The notes: generated from the sequence alone by a model not told the origin. Positions 1 to 9,131 are shown, counted from the stretch's first letter. The stretch: DNA of 64,000 bases from Anaerolineaceae bacterium (GCA_002702705.1 PABH01000014.1:62001-126000); one strand, 5' to 3'. Numbers and translations: made by a program.

Positions 1-1
1 G

Positions 2-490
2 ATGATGCACCGTCCACAGTTGATTTTTTTAGATGAACCAACCGCGGGGCTTGATCCGGTTGCCTCGGTTGCATTTCGCGATGATTTATTGAATCTGGTA
101 GAAAAAAATGGTGTCACGGTTTTCTTAACAACTCATAACCTGGCAGAAGCGGAAAAATTATGTCACCGGGTGGGTGTTATCCGGGAAGGACAATTGTTAT
201 CCGTTGGATCTCCGGATGAACTGCGTCATAAACAGGGCAATTCACAGGTTGAAGTGATTGGTTCCGGATTTACAGAAACAACCTTGCAGCAGTTGCAGCT
301 GCATCCGCAGGTGCGGGGAGTAACTGTGAAGGGGAATCATTTGACCGTTCAATTAAATGGTGACTCGGATTCGGCGTTTTTGGTGCCATTTTTGGTAACC
401 CAAGATGTGCAGATTGATGAAGTTCGAAAAGGAAAAGCCAGTTTAGAAGAGGTGTTTATGACATTGATGGAGGAAGAAAATGTTAACTGA
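2..490 (+). CDS. ABC-2 type exporter, ATP-binding subunit (C-terminal part, cut by window edge)
   Basis: This is the C-terminal half of an ABC ATPase that energises an exporter in the inner face of the membrane. The reading frame is already open at the first base, so the Walker A motif and signature loop lie upstream of the window. Visible motifs are Walker B with its catalytic Glu (LIFLDEP, about residues 7-13), the D-loop (AGLDP) and the switch His (TTHN). A beta-rich tail of about 80 residues follows, as in the drug/Na+ exporter (CcmA/NatA-like) family. The stop overlaps the start of the permease gene by 11 bp, so the two are translationally coupled. The exported substrate cannot be read from the sequence. 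Confidence 0.9.
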   Translation: MMHRPQLIFLDEPTAGLDPVASVAFRDDLLNLVEKNGVTVFLTTHNLAEAEKLCHRVGVIREGQLLSVGSPDELRHKQGNSQVEVIGSGFTETTLQQLQLHPQVRGVTVKGNHLTVQLNGDSDSAFLVPFLVTQDVQIDEVRKGKASLEEVFMTLMEEENVN

Positions 491-1220
491 TATGATGACC
501 ATTATCCGGAAGGATTTAAAAGAAGTTCTGACAGCCCGTGGTACAGGAAAACGCGGTGGTTGGATGAGCGTCTTAATTTTTATTGGTTTGCTGGGTATAT
601 TGATGCCATTACAAACCGGTGTGGAATGGTTAACCAACCCGATTCTGCCGATTTTATGGTCTTGGATTCCCGTGTTTTTAGTGGTGAGTGTCGTCACCGA
701 TTCGTTTGCTGGTGAACGGGAACGGAACACTTTAGAAACCTTATTGGCCAGCCGTTTAACCGACCAGTCCATTTTATTTGGCAAAATTGGTGCAGCGGTA
801 TTGTATGGTTGGGGATTAGGCATGGTTGGCAACCTTTTGGGCGCGGTTACTGTGAATGTGGTTTTTTGGCAGGGTCGATTGATGTTTTACCAACCTGTAC
901 CATATTTGGCCTTTGTTTTTGCTTCTTTTTTGGTCAGCTTACTGATGGGGTCCATTGGCGTCTTGGTCTCTTTGAATGCGCCAACTGCGCGAGCGGCTTA
1001 TCAAAAATTATCCATTGTCATGCTTGTGGTTTGGTTTCTTCCAACAATTGGCATTACTGCCTTACCAATAAATATTCGCGAGAATATTGGCAAAGTGCTT
1101 GAAAATATTAATTTACCGATGGTAGGGGTTGGCCTTCTGGCTGTCATCTTGATCGCGGATTTGGTTTTGATCTTTGTTGCCAGACAGCGCTTTAAACGGG
1201 CAAAATTGATCTTGAATTAA
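480..1220 (+). CDS. ABC-2 type exporter permease
   Basis: A 246-residue integral membrane protein with about six hydrophobic segments. The conserved cytoplasmic motif SFAGERERNTLETLLASRL lies between TM2 and TM3 and is the hallmark of ABC-2 permeases (ABC2_membrane family). It partners the ATPase encoded just upstream. Its start codon lies inside that gene's end and is preceded by a GGAGGAAG ribosome site. The substrate is unknown; related pairs export drugs, Na+ or lipid-linked molecules. Nothing regulatory is visible because the operon's 5' end is outside the window. Confidence 0.9.
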   Translation: MLTDMMTIIRKDLKEVLTARGTGKRGGWMSVLIFIGLLGILMPLQTGVEWLTNPILPILWSWIPVFLVVSVVTDSFAGERERNTLETLLASRLTDQSILFGKIGAAVLYGWGLGMVGNLLGAVTVNVVFWQGRLMFYQPVPYLAFVFASFLVSLLMGSIGVLVSLNAPTARAAYQKLSIVMLVVWFLPTIGITALPINIRENIGKVLENINLPMVGVGLLAVILIADLVLIFVARQRFKRAKLILN

Positions 1221-1317
1221 CGATCAACGATAAACAAATACCCCTGGCGGGGCACAGGCAGTGAAAAATCAAGAAATAAATCACTTAAAAGAGGATTTAC
1301 ACGAATATTGTTAAAGC

Positions 1318-1406
1318 GGTGCGACGCACTTTTTTTGACAGGGAAACTGTCTATTCCAAACAACTTGATAATTGGTTAGATGGGTGACAAGGAAGTGCGT
1401 TGCACC
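1318..1406. repeat. 89-bp inverted-repeat element, copy A
   Basis: Terminal arms GGTGCGACGCACT (1318-1330) and AGTGCGTTGCACC (1394-1406) are inverted copies of each other with one mismatch. Each arm is itself a short palindrome (GTGC-N3-GCAC). Inside is a perfect 5-bp hairpin, GACAG/CTGTC (1337-1351). A second element with the same arms and exactly the same total length lies at 25776-25864. It contains no gene and sits between the ABC exporter and the DUF47 gene. It is probably a MITE- or REP-like mobile repeat. Confidence 0.6.
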
Positions 1407-1539
1407 TGGCTTTATGGGGGATATTTTTTGTTTGTTGTTAAACAAATGATAATGTTTTGTTAAACAAACATTAATCTTTATGGTAATATTAAAAGTTACA
1501 TACCTTATCATTGTGGCGAAAAGAGGAAGGTGGTGCCGT

Positions 1540-2169
1540 ATGTCAATTAAGGATATTTTTAAGAAAAAACCCAATAAGTTTTTAATGTTATTGGTTCGCC
1601 AAACCGAATTAACCATGCAAGGTTTGGATCTATTAAAACAATATTGCAAAAAACGTAATCGAAATATTGCAAAACAAATCGCCGCAACCGAAAAAGAAGC
1701 AGATGAAGTTCGACGCGTTCTGATTGAAGAACTGATGCGTACGTTTATTACCCCCTTTGACCGGGAAGATATTTTTTCTCTTTCCCGAGAAATTGATGAT
1801 ATTCTGGATTATACCCACACCACTGTGGAAGAAATGGAAATTTTGGATGTCAAGCCAAACTCGTATATGTTTCGGATGGCTTCCTTATTATATGACGCTG
1901 CTTTAGAGATCAATCTGGCCGTGCAGCGTTTGCAGAGTAATCACCTAACTGTGGCGAACGAACATGCCCAACGGGCAAAGAGTTTAGAAAACCGGGTAGA
2001 AACCGTTTATCGGGAAGCGATTGCCGATTTATTTGCCAAGGCCAAAGATTTAAAACATGTGGTTGAAATGATGAAAGTGCGTGAGCTGTATCGCCATTTG
2101 AGTAATGCGGCGGATCGTGGTGATGGTGCTGCCAATGTTATTTCCGATGCCATTATGAAGATGAGTTAG
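1540..2169 (+). CDS. DUF47 / PhoU-like Pit accessory protein
   Basis: A 209-residue all-helical PhoU-like protein of the DUF47 family (YkaA/Pit accessory). Members pair with Pit-type phosphate transporters and probably regulate them or couple them to the cell's phosphate state. The open frame extends 20 codons upstream, but the ATG at 1540 is preferred because AAGAGGAAGG lies just upstream and the N-terminus MSIKDIFKKK is typical of the family. The pit gene starts 9 bp after the stop, so this is a two-gene operon. Confidence 0.88.
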   Translation: MSIKDIFKKKPNKFLMLLVRQTELTMQGLDLLKQYCKKRNRNIAKQIAATEKEADEVRRVLIEELMRTFITPFDREDIFSLSREIDDILDYTHTTVEEMEILDVKPNSYMFRMASLLYDAALEINLAVQRLQSNHLTVANEHAQRAKSLENRVETVYREAIADLFAKAKDLKHVVEMMKVRELYRHLSNAADRGDGAANVISDAIMKMS

Positions 2170-2178
2170 TGAGGTTGT

Positions 2179-3162
2179 ATGGTTTTGTTATACATCCTGA
2201 TTGGCATGGCATTAGTTTTTGATTTTTTAAATGGTTTTCACGATTCATCCAATATTGTTGCCACAATCATTTTTTCAAGGGCCATGTCACCCCGTAAAGC
2301 GTTGTTGATGACAGCGGTTGCCGAATTTTCTGGCCCATTTTTGTTTGGTGTAGCGGTTGCAAAAACAATTGGAGAGGGAATTGTTTTGCCAAGCTCTGTA
2401 GATATGTGGGTTCTGGTAGCTGCTTTATTTGCTGCTATTTTTTGGAACTTATTTACCTGGTATTTTGGTATCCCTTCCAGTTCTTCCCATGCATTAATTG
2501 GTGGTTTGGTTGGTGCTGTCATTGTGTCGGTTGGATTTCATGCAATTGAAATAGGCGGCCTTATTAAAGTAGCGATTGCCTTGTTTGCCTCTCCAATTTT
2601 GGGGTTGATTGTTGCATTCCTGATTACCCGCCTGGTATTTTTTCTGGCACGGAATGCCACCATGCGGGTGAATAAATTTTTCAAGCGGGCTCAGGTTTTA
2701 ACCGGATTGAGTTTGGCCTTGAGTCATGGAGCCAATGACGCCCAAAAGACAATGGGTATTATCACGATGGGGCTTGTGATCAGCGGCGTACTGCCAGATT
2801 TTAATGTGCCATTGTGGGTTATTGCTGTCAGTGCAGGTGCAATTGCAATTGGTACCAGTGTGGGTGGCTGGCGTTTGATCAAGACATTGGGGGGACGTTT
2901 TTATAAAATTCGCCCTGTGCATGGGTTTACCGCACAGATTTCCTCCGCTTCGATCATTTTAGGGGCGGCTCTGCTTGGTGGTCCCGTCAGCACGACCCAG
3001 GTGGTCAGTTCTTCTATCTTGGGTGCGGGTTCTGCCGAGCGCGTGAACATGGTGCGCTGGGGTGTGGCTGGTAATATCCTTATGGCTTGGGTGTTTACTA
3101 TTCCGATCACAATTTTGCTTTCAGGCGGCACCTATTGGCTTTTGCAGTATTTTTTCCATTAA
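2179..3162 (+). CDS. pit: Inorganic phosphate transporter, PiT family
   Basis: A 327-residue inner-membrane phosphate/cation symporter. Two homologous halves carry the PiT signatures: FDFLNGFHDSSNIVAT near the N-terminus and LSHGANDAQKTMG in the second half. Both place an Asp/Asn pair in a re-entrant segment. About ten hydrophobic segments are present. It follows the DUF47 accessory gene by 9 bp with a GAGG ribosome site, the usual arrangement for low-affinity phosphate uptake. The transported ion is inferred from the family. Confidence 0.93.
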   Translation: MVLLYILIGMALVFDFLNGFHDSSNIVATIIFSRAMSPRKALLMTAVAEFSGPFLFGVAVAKTIGEGIVLPSSVDMWVLVAALFAAIFWNLFTWYFGIPSSSSHALIGGLVGAVIVSVGFHAIEIGGLIKVAIALFASPILGLIVAFLITRLVFFLARNATMRVNKFFKRAQVLTGLSLALSHGANDAQKTMGIITMGLVISGVLPDFNVPLWVIAVSAGAIAIGTSVGGWRLIKTLGGRFYKIRPVHGFTAQISSASIILGAALLGGPVSTTQVVSSSILGAGSAERVNMVRWGVAGNILMAWVFTIPITILLSGGTYWLLQYFFH

Positions 3163-3526
3163 AAGATAAATCAATTCTTGACCTGGTTTAAATTAGAAAA
3201 TCCTCACCTGTAAAAGCAGATATATAGGTCCCTTTCACGGCACAAGCGACATAGAAAAAATAAATACTTGTTCTCTTCTCCGTATCTCCGAAATTCTGTG
3301 TGGGCAGTAAATAAAAAGTATATAGGAAGAATAGTCGATTGAGAACATCACACAGAAGTACGGAAGCACAGAGGAAAAATCATATTTCAATTTTTTTTTC
3401 TCTGTGCCCTATTCATGTAATTAAATAACAACGATTTAAAGTCGCACACAGATGAGGGGAAAACGAATGGTATATATATAGCGCAAAAGGGTATTGTATG
3501 CTCTCTCCTAAGGTGATTTTTGTTTT
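3163..3526. repeat. Gene-free stretch with CACAGAG-type inverted repeat
   Basis: There is no credible gene here. A hairpin is formed by GCACAGAG (3366-3373) and CTCTGTGC (3400-3407) around an A/T-rich loop. A looser inverted match exists between TTCTCCGTATCTCCG...TTCTGTGT (about 3277-3302) and ACACAGAAGTACGGAAG (about 3350-3366). The same word family (CACAGAGGCACAGAAGTAC) recurs at 8916-8960. Such CACAGAG-rich intergenic repeats are common in environmental bacterial genomes. No transposase is present. Confidence 0.5.
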
Positions 3527-4411
3527 TTATTCGCCTAACCGGCTCCAGGTTGAATTTTGAAACTCGGTTGAATTGAGATAATCCGAAACATCTTCGGGAT
3601 AACCGGAAATCCTTCGCATCGTCCCTTCAATTATTTGGCTAAAACCCTCACCGCTTAATAAAATGGTCACTTTACGCACCCCACCGGATTCCATATCGTT
3701 TGGCTGAACATGGATGACGTAGTTAATGTCAATAACATCGCCTGTGCCTTCATTGGTGGAATAATCCACTTTTTCACCTTGTATTCCACTGGCTTTTGCA
3801 TCGAGGTAAACTTCCTTTGCCACAGCCACAAAACTTCCCTTACCAACAGGTGTATCCTGGGTTAAGGGGAGAGGTTGCCCATTTTCATCCAGAATTGAAT
3901 AATCAACCCAAGCCTTATCGTCGGTTGTATTGAGAGAGATAGCCAGGTTATCACTGACAGCTTCTGCCCCGGCATCAAAATTCATTTCAATAGGTGCATC
4001 ACCAAGCATATCCTGAATAAAACCGGCGGTATCCAGTGTTGTTCTCATCCAGAATACACCCTGATAACTGCCACTTACGGCACGATTATCGTTTGCATCG
4101 ATTTTGTGTAAATAAATCTCAACTTCATTATTGGCAAAATATTCCGGAGCCAATTCTTGCTGCCATGAGCCGGAGGCTTCAATAATGAAGATGGAGGGAT
4201 CATATGGTTTATTGGGGCTTTCAGTAGGATCTGCTGGCGGTTGGGTTGGTTCGGCCGGTTTGGCAGTTGGTACATTTGCAGCACCACTGGTGTCCACCGT
4301 TGAAGTTGGCAAAATCTCTGATGGGTTTTCTATTACAACAGCTGCTTGTTTTCCGCAAGCGGATAAGACAAAAAGCAGACTAAAAAAGATTAAAGGCAGA
4401 ATACGCTTCAT
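3527..4411 (-). CDS. Secreted lipoprotein with Thr/Pro-rich linker, function unknown
   Basis: A 294-residue predicted lipoprotein. It has a positively charged N-terminus, a hydrophobic stretch and the lipobox LSAC about 20 residues in. A linker of about 50 residues rich in Thr, Pro and Ala follows, then a globular domain of about 220 residues with mixed beta character that I do not recognise. The frame opens at 4432, but the ATG at 4411 gives a normal signal peptide and has GGAG 9 bp upstream, so that start is used. It is a lone gene divergent from the pheST leader. Thr/Pro linkers after the lipobox are typical of Anaerolineae surface lipoproteins. Confidence 0.75.
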   Translation of the reverse strand: MKRILPLIFFSLLFVLSACGKQAAVVIENPSEILPTSTVDTSGAANVPTAKPAEPTQPPADPTESPNKPYDPSIFIIEASGSWQQELAPEYFANNEVEIYLHKIDANDNRAVSGSYQGVFWMRTTLDTAGFIQDMLGDAPIEMNFDAGAEAVSDNLAISLNTTDDKAWVDYSILDENGQPLPLTQDTPVGKGSFVAVAKEVYLDAKASGIQGEKVDYSTNEGTGDVIDINYVIHVQPNDMESGGVRKVTILLSGEGFSQIIEGTMRRISGYPEDVSDYLNSTEFQNSTWSRLGE

Positions 4412-4836
4412 GTTTTTTTGCTCCATTGGCAAATAAAAATTTTATTTCCGGTCTATTTAATACCGGCAAAAATAATGACCAGTTTGCACAAAAAAAATTG
4501 ATCAACTCGAGAAAAACCTTGGTTGACACAGGAATATATATTTAAATCTTCGTTGATAGAGAAACCAGTTGCTTGGCTCATCATGTTACCTAGTTGTAAA
4601 AAAGCAGATTAAACCCCATAAAAATAAATAGATTCTTGCTGAATGGTATGGATTTGGAATTTTTTACTGATTGAAAGGAAAATTAAAAGTAGAAGAAAAA
4701 AGAAAAAAATCTTTATAAAATGATTACCCTGAGATCGATTAAATTATAGCATGTTCCCAAAATCGAGATATAAATTATGCTAATGGAAGAATCAAATTGA
4801 ATGAATATTTGAGTAAATTAATTCAGAAAATACCCC
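4412..4836. other. Divergent intergenic region, A/T-rich, nothing recognised
   Basis: About 425 bp separate the lipoprotein gene (minus) from the pheS promoter (plus). The stretch is A/T-rich with no open frame, hairpin or repeat that I can support. A TTGACA at about 4523 has no good -10 partner. Confidence 0.4.
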
Positions 4837-4864
4837 TTGACAATCGCACTTATTCAGGCATAAT
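4837..4864 (+). promoter_or_regulatory. Promoter of the pheST T-box operon
   Basis: A consensus -35 TTGACA (4837-4842) and a -10 CATAAT (4859-4864) are separated by 16 bp. Transcription would start near 4871, just before the first helix of the T-box leader. This is the only strong promoter upstream of pheS. Confidence 0.75.
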
Positions 4865-4869
4865 AGGGG

Positions 4870-5174
4870 TAAGAAAAGTTAAAACCCGTTATCAGCGATG
4901 ACGGAGGAAAGTAAGACGGTGAAAGCTGACAGGGAAACAAGGGCATAGATTGAGACCCTTGCCCGGTGGAAACCGTACGAAGTTCCCTCCTGAGCTGCTC
5001 AGGGGAACGTCCTTTTTGGGACCAGTAGTCTGAGCCGGAAAGCCACCGTTAAAAGGCAGCCTGATCGCCCGGACAACCGGTGCCGTCGGGAGTGAGTGAG
5101 CTAAAAAAAGCTAACGTGGGTGGTACCGCGGGTATATTTTGCCCGTCCCAAATATTGGGACGGGTTTATTGTTT
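4870..5174 (+). promoter_or_regulatory. T-box leader, specifier UUC (phenylalanine)
   Basis: This leader senses uncharged tRNA-Phe and controls transcription read-through into pheST. The T-box core GTGGGTGGTACCGCGG is present at 5116-5131. Stem I has a base helix GGAGG/CCTCC with the AAAGTAAGA internal loop on the 5' side. On the 3' side, TTC (Phe) stands immediately before CCTCC (about 4984), in the specifier position. The competing intrinsic terminator is CCCGTCCCAA (5142-5151) with TTGGGACGGG (5155-5164), followed by a T-rich run. Its partner tRNA-Phe(GAA) gene is at 19655-19727. Confidence 0.93.
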
Positions 5175-5186
5175 ATAGGAGGCTGT

Positions 5187-6230
5187 ATGGTAGAAAAAAC
5201 CAATATCCTGGAAGAACTGGAACGTATCAAAATGGATGCATTGTCCGCGTTGGCTCAGGTTCAGGATGAAGAGGCATTACAAACCTGGCGGCGCGCATAT
5301 TTGGGGAAAAGTGCTCCGGTGATGCAGGTGTTTAGTAATATTGGTGAAGTGCCGAAGGAACTACGCCGAGATGTTGGGCAGGGTGCAAATCAGGTCAAGC
5401 AGGTTTTGGAAAGCGCGTTGGAAGAACGGGCTGCCTATGTGCGTGAAGCCGCGTTACAGCACAAATTAACCAGCGAAAAAATTGATGTAACTTTGCCAGG
5501 ACGAAAACCAATTTCTGGTGGGCTTCATCCCCAAACAAAAGTATTACGCCGCATTTTTCAGATTTTTGCTGAGATGGGCTTTCAGGTTTATCGCTCCAGA
5601 GAAGTGGAAAGTGATGAATATAATTTCGAATTGTTAAATATTCCGGCGTATCATCCGGCTCGAGATATGTGGGATACCTTTCATATTAACCAACCGGGTG
5701 TGGTATTAAGGACCCATACTTCTCCCGGTCAAATTCACGTCATGCGAGAGCTGGCACCTAACCCGGTGCGCGCCATTTTACCGGGCATGTGTTACCGGTA
5801 CGAACAAATCAGCGCGCGTTCCGAGATTCAATTTAATCAAGTAGAAGTGGTGGCGGTTGGCAAAAATATCACCTTTGGTGATATGAAAGGCACATTAAAT
5901 GGTTTTGTGCGGCGTTTGTTTAATCGTGATGTGCATACACGTTTACGCCCATCCTATTTCCCATTCACCGAACCGAGTGCGGAAATGGATGTGGAATGTT
6001 TTGTATGCGGCGGAAAAGGCTGCTCGGTGTGTAAAGGCAGCGGTTGGCTTGAAATTTTAGGCTGCGGTATGGTGCACCCCACCGTTTTGAAAAACGGCGG
6101 GTATGACCCCGAAGTTTATTCGGGTTTCGCGGCCGGGATGGGACCGGAACGGATCAGTATGCTGCTGCACCGCATTGAGGACATTCGTTATTTCTGGGGT
6201 AATGACGTTCGTTTCCGCAGCCAGTTTTAA
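5187..6230 (+). CDS. pheS: Phenylalanyl-tRNA synthetase alpha subunit
   Basis: A 347-residue class II catalytic subunit that charges tRNA-Phe as an alpha2beta2 tetramer with PheT in the cytosol. After a short N-terminal helical arm come class II motif 1, motif 2 (GMCYRYEQISARSEIQFNQ) and motif 3 (GMGPERISMLLHRIEDIRYF). A four-Cys insert, CFVCGGKGCSVC, probably binds zinc, as in PheS of several phyla. The frame is open from 5139, but that start lies inside the leader terminator; the ATG at 5187 has AGGAGG at good spacing. Expression is controlled by the upstream T-box. Confidence 0.97.
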   Translation: MVEKTNILEELERIKMDALSALAQVQDEEALQTWRRAYLGKSAPVMQVFSNIGEVPKELRRDVGQGANQVKQVLESALEERAAYVREAALQHKLTSEKIDVTLPGRKPISGGLHPQTKVLRRIFQIFAEMGFQVYRSREVESDEYNFELLNIPAYHPARDMWDTFHINQPGVVLRTHTSPGQIHVMRELAPNPVRAILPGMCYRYEQISARSEIQFNQVEVVAVGKNITFGDMKGTLNGFVRRLFNRDVHTRLRPSYFPFTEPSAEMDVECFVCGGKGCSVCKGSGWLEILGCGMVHPTVLKNGGYDPEVYSGFAAGMGPERISMLLHRIEDIRYFWGNDVRFRSQF

Positions 6231-6271
6231 AAAATCACGAGTGAACAAAGGATAGTAAAAAGGAAAAAATT

Positions 6272-8806
6272 ATGAAAATTCCGCTTTCATGGTTAAAAGA
6301 TTATATAAACATCAACCTTGGACTTGAAGATTTGGCACGAACCATGACCATGGTTGGCCTTGAAGTTGAAGAAATTCATGTGGTTGGTCTGCCCAAACCA
6401 GAGGGTCAGGGACGCCAGGAGTTCAAAATTACCGGTTTGGCATGGGACCCCGAAAAATTTGTGGTCGGACAAATTAATGAAGTTAATCCACACCCGGATG
6501 CTGACCGCCTGGTTTTATGCCAGTTGGATGATGGCAGCGGTGAAATTACAGTATTAACTGGTGCGCCGAATTTATTCGAGTATAAAGGCAAAGGTCGCTT
6601 AGAAAAACCGCTTAAGGTGGCTTATGCCAAAGAAGGCGCCATTTTGTATGATGGGCATAAACCCGGTTATGAATTGACCAAATTAAAAAGGACCAAAATT
6701 CGTGGGGTTGAATCCTTCTCAATGGTTTGTTCCGAAAAGGAATTGGGTATTTCCGATGAACACGAAGGCATTCTGATTCTGGATGCTGATGCACCAACGG
6801 GTAAACCCCTGGCAGATTATATGGGAGATGCCGTTTTTGAAGTATCCATTCTGCCCAATATGATTCGTGATGCCTGTATGATTGGTGTGGCGCGCGAACT
6901 CTCGGCAGTCACTGGTGAACCGTTAAAAATGCCACAACGGTCCGTGGCAGTTACGGGTCCAGCCATTGAAGGAAAAGCATCCATTCAAATTACTGATTCA
7001 ACGTTAAACCCACGTTTTGTTTTGGGTTTGTTGGAAGATGTAAAACCACAAGAAAGTCCCTATTGGGTGCAGCGCCGCTTACGATTAGCAGGTATGCGCC
7101 CGATCAACACCATCGTAGACGCCACCAACTACGTTATGTTGGAGACTGGTCAACCCCTGCACGCTTTTGATTATGATGTGTTAAAAGAACGTGCAGACGG
7201 GAAAGCCCCCACCATTATCACCCGTGCTGCCCGTGATGGTGAAAAATTAATGACCCTGGACGATATTGAACGTACTTTGGATACGAACGCGATTTTGGTC
7301 ACCGATACGGCCGGACCACTTTCCCTAGCGGGTGTGATGGGTGGTTTGGAAAGTGAAGTGACCAGCAAAACCAAAAACGTCTTATTGGAAGGGGCTAATT
7401 GGAATTTTATCAATGTTCGCCGAACGACCACTGCACTCCATTTAAACTCGGAAGCCGGTTACCGGTTTGCCCGTGCGATTCACCCTGAATTAGCTTCTTG
7501 GGGTGTGGAGCTTGGTTTAGACCGGATGGCAGCCTGGGGTGGTGGGCAGATCGCCAAAGGTTTGGTGGATGAGTATCCTGCGCCGGTGAATGATCCGGTC
7601 ATTTCCATCTCCGAAGACGAGGTCACCCGAAAATTAGGTATTTCGTTAACCGCCGCACAAATCAGCGAGATTTTATCCCGCCTTGAATTTACTTGCACGA
7701 TAGACGGATCCACCGTATCTGCTAAAACACCTCCCCACCGGATGGATATTGGCACAGGTGTCATTGGTAAAGCGGATCTGATTGAGGAGATTGCCAGAAT
7801 TTATAATTATGACAATATTCCCGAAACACGCCTGGCAGCAGAACTACCTTCGCAGCGCAATAATCCTCAATTAGAGTTGGAAGAGCGGGTCAAGGACCTG
7901 ATGGTGGCGATGGGCTTCCAGGAGGTGATCACGTACCGTCTTACCTCCCCTGAACGGGAAGCTCGTATTTTGCCTGATGGTGAAGATAACACAGAAAAAA
8001 CCTATGTCAGCCTTGCAAACCCCATTGCACCGGAACGTTCGGTTATGCGCCAGAACTTATTATCATCGGTATTGGAAATTTTGGAACGAAATGTCCGCTT
8101 GGATGAACGATTGGCTATTTTTGAAATTGGCTCGATCTTCCTTCCTGTAGAAGGACAGGCTTTGCCGGAAGAATCCAATCGTTTGGCGATAACGATGAGC
8201 GGTAAACGGTTTAATTTTGCCTGGGATTTACCGGAATCCGGTGAACTCGATTTTTACGACTTAAAAGGCGTGTTAGAAAACCTGTTAAACCATCTTCAGG
8301 TAAAAGATTACACCTTTAAACCGGTATCACATCCCAGTTACCATCCGGGTAAAAGTGCGGAAGTTATTTTGGATGGACAGTCCGTTGCAACGTTTGGCGA
8401 ACTGCATCCGAGGGTGAAACAACAATACGACTTTTTAGAACCGGCTGTTTTGGTTGCTGAAGTGGATTTACCTGTCTTATTAAGTTTGGTTCCGCTTAGT
8501 TTTGCAATCACTCCGGTTTCCGTTTTTCCACCCGTGTTGGAAGATATCGCCGTGGTGGTTGATGAGGCTGTTAATGCAGACCAATTAGAAGCACTCATCC
8601 GCCAGACCGGGGGCAAACTGCTTGCTGATGTTCAGTTGTTTGACGTTTTCCGCAGCGCTCAGATTGGGGAAGGGAAAAAGAGCATGGCCTACAGCCTGAC
8701 TTACCAGGCTCAGGATCATACTTTAACGGCTGAAGAATCAACGACATTACGAAACAAGATCATCAAACGGCTCGAAAGAGAACTCGGCGCAAAACTGCGT
8801 AGTTAA
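6272..8806 (+). CDS. pheT: Phenylalanyl-tRNA synthetase beta subunit
   Basis: An 844-residue partner of PheS, needed for tRNA-Phe binding and editing. It shows the normal domain order: an N-terminal segment starting MKIPLSWLKDYI, an EMAP-II-like tRNA-binding domain (about 50-160), the B3/B4 editing domain (about 220-400), a B5 domain (about 420-500), a catalytic-like core, and a C-terminal ferredoxin-like anticodon-binding domain (last 95 residues). It is slightly longer than the usual 800 residues. It lies 41 bp after pheS, has AAAGGA as ribosome site and ends at a strong terminator. Confidence 0.97.
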   Translation: MKIPLSWLKDYININLGLEDLARTMTMVGLEVEEIHVVGLPKPEGQGRQEFKITGLAWDPEKFVVGQINEVNPHPDADRLVLCQLDDGSGEITVLTGAPNLFEYKGKGRLEKPLKVAYAKEGAILYDGHKPGYELTKLKRTKIRGVESFSMVCSEKELGISDEHEGILILDADAPTGKPLADYMGDAVFEVSILPNMIRDACMIGVARELSAVTGEPLKMPQRSVAVTGPAIEGKASIQITDSTLNPRFVLGLLEDVKPQESPYWVQRRLRLAGMRPINTIVDATNYVMLETGQPLHAFDYDVLKERADGKAPTIITRAARDGEKLMTLDDIERTLDTNAILVTDTAGPLSLAGVMGGLESEVTSKTKNVLLEGANWNFINVRRTTTALHLNSEAGYRFARAIHPELASWGVELGLDRMAAWGGGQIAKGLVDEYPAPVNDPVISISEDEVTRKLGISLTAAQISEILSRLEFTCTIDGSTVSAKTPPHRMDIGTGVIGKADLIEEIARIYNYDNIPETRLAAELPSQRNNPQLELEERVKDLMVAMGFQEVITYRLTSPEREARILPDGEDNTEKTYVSLANPIAPERSVMRQNLLSSVLEILERNVRLDERLAIFEIGSIFLPVEGQALPEESNRLAITMSGKRFNFAWDLPESGELDFYDLKGVLENLLNHLQVKDYTFKPVSHPSYHPGKSAEVILDGQSVATFGELHPRVKQQYDFLEPAVLVAEVDLPVLLSLVPLSFAITPVSVFPPVLEDIAVVVDEAVNADQLEALIRQTGGKLLADVQLFDVFRSAQIGEGKKSMAYSLTYQAQDHTLTAEESTTLRNKIIKRLERELGAKLRS

Positions 8807-8815
8807 GGTTTATCA

Positions 8816-8855
8816 CAGTCCTTCTCCTGGATTAACAAGAGAAGGACTGTTTTTA
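8816..8855 (+). terminator. Rho-independent terminator of pheST
   Basis: A perfect 11-bp stem, CAGTCCTTCTC (8816-8826) with GAGAAGGACTG (8839-8849), is followed at once by TTTTTAT. It lies 10 bp after the pheT stop. Confidence 0.92.
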
Positions 8856-8915
8856 TATTAACCATGTTATTACAGGTTTCTTATTTATCTTAATTTCACT
8901 CTATCTTCAAAAATC

Positions 8916-8960
8916 TCACAGAGGCACAGAAGTACAGAAGTACAGAAGTACAGAAAAAAT
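8916..8960. repeat. Short tandem repeat ACAGAAGT with CACAGAGG lead-in
   Basis: Three perfect copies of the 8-mer ACAGAAGT (8926-8949) plus a partial fourth follow CACAGAGGC. The words match the intergenic repeat near 3350-3375. It lies in the non-coding gap between pheT and the binding-protein gene. Confidence 0.6.
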
Positions 8961-9131
8961 GTTTTCGCTCCGCTTTTTTGTATCTTTGTTTTTTTTGTGT
9001 GATTTCTATTGGGTTATGGCTTCATTCACAAAAATTAAACAGGCAGGGCTTCTTCGGAATACTTTGATTTCTGAACAAATTCGGATAAACTGTTAGGGAC
9101 TTGTTGAATCAAAGGAATTAAAAATTTTTCT

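Noticed and set aside
5139-5186. Upstream extension of pheS
   Set aside because: It overlaps the T-box terminator stem; the ATG at 5187 has AGGAGG and the family's normal N-terminus.
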